Positions 61,557 to 64,000 of a DNA stretch of 64,000 nt are shown one piece after another (position 1 is the stretch's first letter; each line of letters starts with the position of its first letter). Under the pieces are notes generated by a model. That model searched no databases and was not told the DNA's origin. It worked only from the letters and a program-made list of their open reading frames with translations. The stretch is from Bacteroidota bacterium (GTDB lineage Bacteria; Bacteroidota; Bacteroidia; 2-12-FULL-35-15): contig JAOQAG010000012.1 in the NCBI GenBank assembly GCA_025963715.1, forward strand, positions 62,001 to 126,000. The letters run 5' to 3'. A program made the translations under genes and the position numbers.

Positions 61557-61800
61557 AAAGAAGTTCAAAGTCGGAAGTTCAAAGTTCAAAGTTTGCTGTA
61601 CGCAGATGCTGTATGTTCACTGGTTCAATGTTCATTGGTTTGCTTTCCGCTGATGCTGTGTGTTTTTTGAACCACATAAGGCACAAAAGAACACATAAGA
61701 ACTTTACCCGAAAATAGTATACATCTCAAACATTGTAACAGGCTTCGCCTTATATTTTCTTTTGTGCCTTATGTGGTGAAAAAAATCTTAGGATTTTAAT
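61557..61800. repeat. Ordered word-repeat region after ridA
   Basis: GTTCAAAG array (61561-61593), GCTGTACGCAGATGCTG word (61594-61610), a second variant pair GGTTCAATGTTCATTGG and GCTGATGCTGTGTG (61621-61662), then ACCACATAAGGCACAAAAGA (61671-61690). The last word recurs as a perfect 20-base inverted copy at 61758-61777. No gene. Confidence 0.85.
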
Positions 61801-61821
61801 ACTTTTCTTGTTTCAAATTCA

Positions 61822-61857
61822 AAAAAAAATCCTTCTGAAATTCAGAAGGATTTTTTT
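61822..61857. terminator. Bidirectional rho-independent terminator
   Basis: AAAATCCTTCTGAA / TTCAGAAGGATTTTTTT hairpin with A-run on one side and T-run on the other (61822-61857), between ridA (plus) and the membrane-protein gene ending at 61859 (minus); it can serve both. Confidence 0.85.
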
Positions 61858-61858
61858 A

Positions 61859-62320
61859 TTAAAAACCGGTGGTTTGTGCCGGTCGTGTTTGTTCTAATTT
61901 GCGTTTGTATCCGGCTATTTTCACCCAATAAATAATCCAGCAAACAAAGTAACCGATGATTGCGAGGAAGTTCAGGAGTGGAATAACGCAACAGCAACCC
62001 AATACACAATAAGCAATGCCAATTCCGGCACCCGGGCGATCTTCGTCCGCCTGAATGTTCCGTTTCTGGAATTCTGCTTTGAGTGAATCAGCGATCCTGT
62101 TTACCATAATGAATTGCCAAACGATCCCAAACAATGGAATGAATACCATCCAAACCTGTCCGGGAGGCATTTTTTGGTTTTCCGGGCTTACAGCTTCCAG
62201 TGTTCTTTGTAAGGTTAACAGATAAAGGATAACCAACACCAGGCCTATAATAAACACAATAAATGCGATGATAACGAAGACGGCAAGAAATGCTGAATCC
62301 AAACCCGAGCTATAATACAT
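61859..62320 (-). CDS. Small membrane protein with DUF4870/4328-like topology
   Basis: 153 residues. Three to four hydrophobic segments (about 10-37, 57-73, 95-115, 115-132), a conserved-looking motif PPGQVWMVFIPLFGIVWQFIMVNRIADSL, and a Cys-rich stretch GCCC. The C-terminal tail is hydrophilic. I do not recognise a function; the pattern resembles small uncharacterised Bacteroidota membrane proteins. It is the third and last of three minus-strand membrane-protein genes in a row and ends at a strong terminator. Confidence 0.7.
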   Translation of the reverse strand: MYYSSGLDSAFLAVFVIIAFIVFIIGLVLVILYLLTLQRTLEAVSPENQKMPPGQVWMVFIPLFGIVWQFIMVNRIADSLKAEFQKRNIQADEDRPGAGIGIAYCVLGCCCVIPLLNFLAIIGYFVCWIIYWVKIAGYKRKLEQTRPAQTTGF

Positions 62321-62375
62321 ATTTTATTTTTTAATGAATTGTTATTTGGTGCAGAGCAGATTTCCTGAATGCAAC

Positions 62376-62849
62376 TTATTTCATTGCTTTTAAGTTGGCT
62401 GCATACATTGCAATAAATGCTGCTGTAACGATTGCCATGAACCAACCACCGCCGATAATGCTAAGAACCAGGATCAAACCGTTTACAACAGTGTAAATGA
62501 TAAAGCCTGATTTTTTTTGCTGCCACATTTTTACTGTGCCAAAAATTGATAATCCTGACAAGATCAACAGAACAAGGAAAGCAATCACGAAAACGGTTGT
62601 TCCCATGCTCATCAGTCCACCTGCAGCCTGCATAGCAGCTGGATCAGGAGTCATACCATCCGCATTTTGCTGTTCCATAGCTGATGCCATTCCAACTCCA
62701 AGCATTCCTAAAATCCAGCCCGAAGCAACCATTCCGATGATGGAAATTAAAGCAAAAAATCCGCTTCCGATGAAGCTTAAAATACATAATACTGTTAAAA
62801 ATTGTGGTCTTGTTGCTGGCACAGCAGCTTCTGTAGTCATTTCTTCCAT
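62376..62849 (-). CDS. Small membrane protein, paralogue of the one at 63016
   Basis: 157 residues. Four hydrophobic segments (about 18-45, 82-104, 113-132, 133-150). Shares with the gene at 63016 the segments RPQFLTVLCILSFIG, MWQQKKSGF-YTVVN and FIAMYAANLKAMK. Between the first two helices lies a Met/Gln/Ala-rich loop. No functional motif is seen. The two paralogues are separated by 166 bases of AT-rich sequence and probably arose by tandem duplication. Confidence 0.72.
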   Translation of the reverse strand: MEEMTTEAAVPATRPQFLTVLCILSFIGSGFFALISIIGMVASGWILGMLGVGMASAMEQQNADGMTPDPAAMQAAGGLMSMGTTVFVIAFLVLLILSGLSIFGTVKMWQQKKSGFIIYTVVNGLILVLSIIGGGWFMAIVTAAFIAMYAANLKAMK

Positions 62850-63015
62850 AGTGTTTGTTTTTGGTGTTAGTTAGTTTTATGTTTTGTTTGTTGTAGCTAA
62901 TTAATGAAAAAAAAGAAACGCTCAAAAATTTTGTAATGAGAACTTATTAACATTTGAGCATTCTTTGTTTATAACATCAATTCAACCGGCTACTAATCAA
63001 GCGGTTCGAAAAAAA

Positions 63016-63468
63016 CTAATTCATAAATCTCATGTTAAGAGAATACATGGCCACAAACAAAGCAGGGATAAATGCGGAAAAAAGATTAAACTGGATCCCT
63101 AACATGACGATGGGAAGGAAAAATAAAAGGATGTTGGCAATGGTATAAAAGTGAAAACCGTTCTTTTTTAATTTCCACATCATGATAACACCCGTTAATT
63201 CCAGTATGTTCAATAAAATTACAGGAAGATAATATTTCCAGCCTGCCTGAAAAACGGTGATCACATCCACATCGCGCTCCGGATCAAACTGTGGATTGGT
63301 TTTAAGGATCTGCACCATTATATCCGATAACGGAGTTATAACCAATGCACCAAAAGTTGTGAGCCCTATCCAGATAAATGACAGGACGCATAATACAGTT
63401 AAAAGCTGCGGCCGCACAGGCGCGGGTTGCTGCTGGTTAAATTCCTGAAACTCATTAAAATCATCCAT
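63016..63468 (-). CDS. Small membrane protein, paralogue of the one at 62376
   Basis: 150 residues. An acidic/Gln-rich N-terminus (MDDFNEFQEFNQQQ), then RPQLLTVLCVLSFIW and three to four hydrophobic segments (about 20-45, 75-95, 108-125, 125-143), ending FVAMYSLNMRFMN. Clear paralogue of the 62376 gene over the whole membrane part. The start codon at 63468 is immediately preceded by the word TTAGTATTTAGTAGAT, placing a repeat element directly at the translation start, as at purA. Confidence 0.72.
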   Translation of the reverse strand: MDDFNEFQEFNQQQPAPVRPQLLTVLCVLSFIWIGLTTFGALVITPLSDIMVQILKTNPQFDPERDVDVITVFQAGWKYYLPVILLNILELTGVIMMWKLKKNGFHFYTIANILLFFLPIVMLGIQFNLFSAFIPALFVAMYSLNMRFMN

Positions 63469-63823
63469 ATCTACTAAATACTAATTTTTACTAATGTACT
63501 AATCTGTGTTCAACGAAATAACGAATTTATCGAATAACGAATCTGCGTTATGTACTAATTTGAACCACAAAAGAAAACAAAAGATTTCTGTGGTGGACTG
63601 TGTGAAGTGGTTTGTGACCAAAGCCCGTTAAAAAACAATTAACTCTTTTTCTCTTTTCGCCTTTGTGCCTTCGTGGTAAAAAACGCTCCGAAGGAGCCAC
63701 AACAAAAGCTCATTTTCTTCTTTTCCTTCTGAGTGCTTTTCTTAGTGCCTAAGTGGTAAAAACGCTCCGAAGGAGCACACACAGCAAAATTAAACTTTCC
63801 AAATTAAACTTTGAACTGATTTT
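63469..63823 (-). repeat. Ordered word-repeat region between two minus-strand genes
   Basis: Read on the minus strand from the upstream stop (63824): GTTCAAAGTTTAATTTGG-type array (63815-63790), TTTGCTGTGTGTGC, hairpin GCTCC-TTC-GGAGC plus T-run (63776-63758), ACCACTTAGGCACTAAG (63756-63740), a second identical hairpin (63697-63678), ACCACGAAGGCACAAAG (63677-63661), a TTTTGTGGTTCAAATTAG word (63574-63557), CGTTATTCGATAAATTCG words, and AGATTAGTACATTAGTA..TTAGTATTTAGTAG up to the next start codon. No gene. Confidence 0.85.
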
Positions 63824-64000
63824 TTAAAACACTATTCCCGCCCACAATTCATAATTTGTTTTTTGTATATCGTCGGCATGCTTTTGTTTTTGCATGCGTA
63901 TTAATTTATAATAGCTGTTGGGCTGCGGTTCCAGTGAAATTTCTTTTACAATGCCGTTGCTGGCGATCACCATGCTCATTTTCTGGTTTCCAAAATAAGA
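63824..64000 (-). CDS. C-terminal end of a gene running off the window
   Basis: 58 codons plus stop TAA (63824-63826) in a minus-strand frame that is open to the window edge. The visible end reads, in part, SYFGNQKMSMVIASNGIVKE, then EISLEPQPNSYYKLIRMQKQ and finishes YELWAGIVF. The codon use is like that of the neighbours, and a GTTCAAAG-type array follows 9 bases after the stop, as after other genes here. Too short to identify. Confidence 0.6.
   Translation of the reverse strand, partial: SYFGNQKMSMVIASNGIVKEISLEPQPNSYYKLIRMQKQKHADDIQKTNYELWAGIVF

Noticed and set aside
1-64000. tRNA, rRNA, riboswitch or prophage regions
   Set aside because: No cloverleaf with CCA-proximal T-loop, rRNA core sequence, recognisable riboswitch core, integrase or phage structural gene was found by eye; a covariance-model search would be needed to exclude small RNAs.

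Overview
The window is chromosomal DNA from a Bacteroidota bacterium, most likely a Sphingobacteriia/Chitinophagia/Cytophagia-type environmental lineage. Supporting signs are four secreted proteins with type 9 secretion (T9SS) C-terminal sorting domains, SusD-free but typical Bacteroidota envelope genes (LptD-like, LpxD, OstA-like, MCE), TAnnTTTG promoter boxes with no Shine-Dalgarno signal, and the conserved amidase / MCE / Fe-S / Fe-S block. I see no rRNA, tRNA, CRISPR array, phage or insertion sequence.

Layout. 1-7.2 kb: a truncated repeat protein, then two paralogous outer-membrane-barrel/TSP3 proteins flanking a secreted SPOR-domain protein, and a small Lys-rich secreted protein. 7.2-12.2 kb: palindromic repeats, msrA lipoprotein, fatty acid desaturase, a lipoprotein, a T9SS cargo and lpxD. 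12.6-20.6 kb (minus strand): rluD, a T9SS cargo, a PASTA protein, a 903-residue tandem D-Ala-D-Ala ligase and rdgB. 20.7-38.0 kb: a surface-glycan locus with an ABC flippase-like protein, an FdtA/FdtC/FdtB-like amino-sugar trio, a GT-C membrane glycosyltransferase, GT61, four GT4/GT2 enzymes, AsnB, a polytopic polymerase-like protein, GalE and an acyltransferase-3. 38-43 kb: bifunctional Rel, Fur, a STAS protein and PurA. 43-46 kb: OstA-like protein and small exported proteins. 46-54.4 kb: conserved envelope/redox block (small conserved protein, two Fe-S proteins, MCE, amidase) divergent from LptD. 54.8-64 kb: a VCBS/UnbV T9SS protein and a pentaheme T9SS cytochrome, an MtfA-like peptidase fused to a membrane domain, RidA, three small membrane proteins and the end of one more gene.

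How they work together: the theme is the cell envelope. Lipid A (LpxD, LptD, OstA-like), peptidoglycan (Ddl, PASTA, amidase, SPOR proteins), surface polysaccharide and T9SS cargo account for most of the coding capacity.

The most unusual signal is not a gene. Almost every longer intergenic gap is built from short, imperfectly tandem words (periods about 7-9 bases) belonging to a small set of families, often in a fixed order between a stop codon and the next start. One family abuts or overlaps stop codons, another runs up to start codons, one is embedded in the ddl reading frame, and a 113-base composite occurs nearly identically at two loci 16 kb apart. I do not know a formal name for this system.
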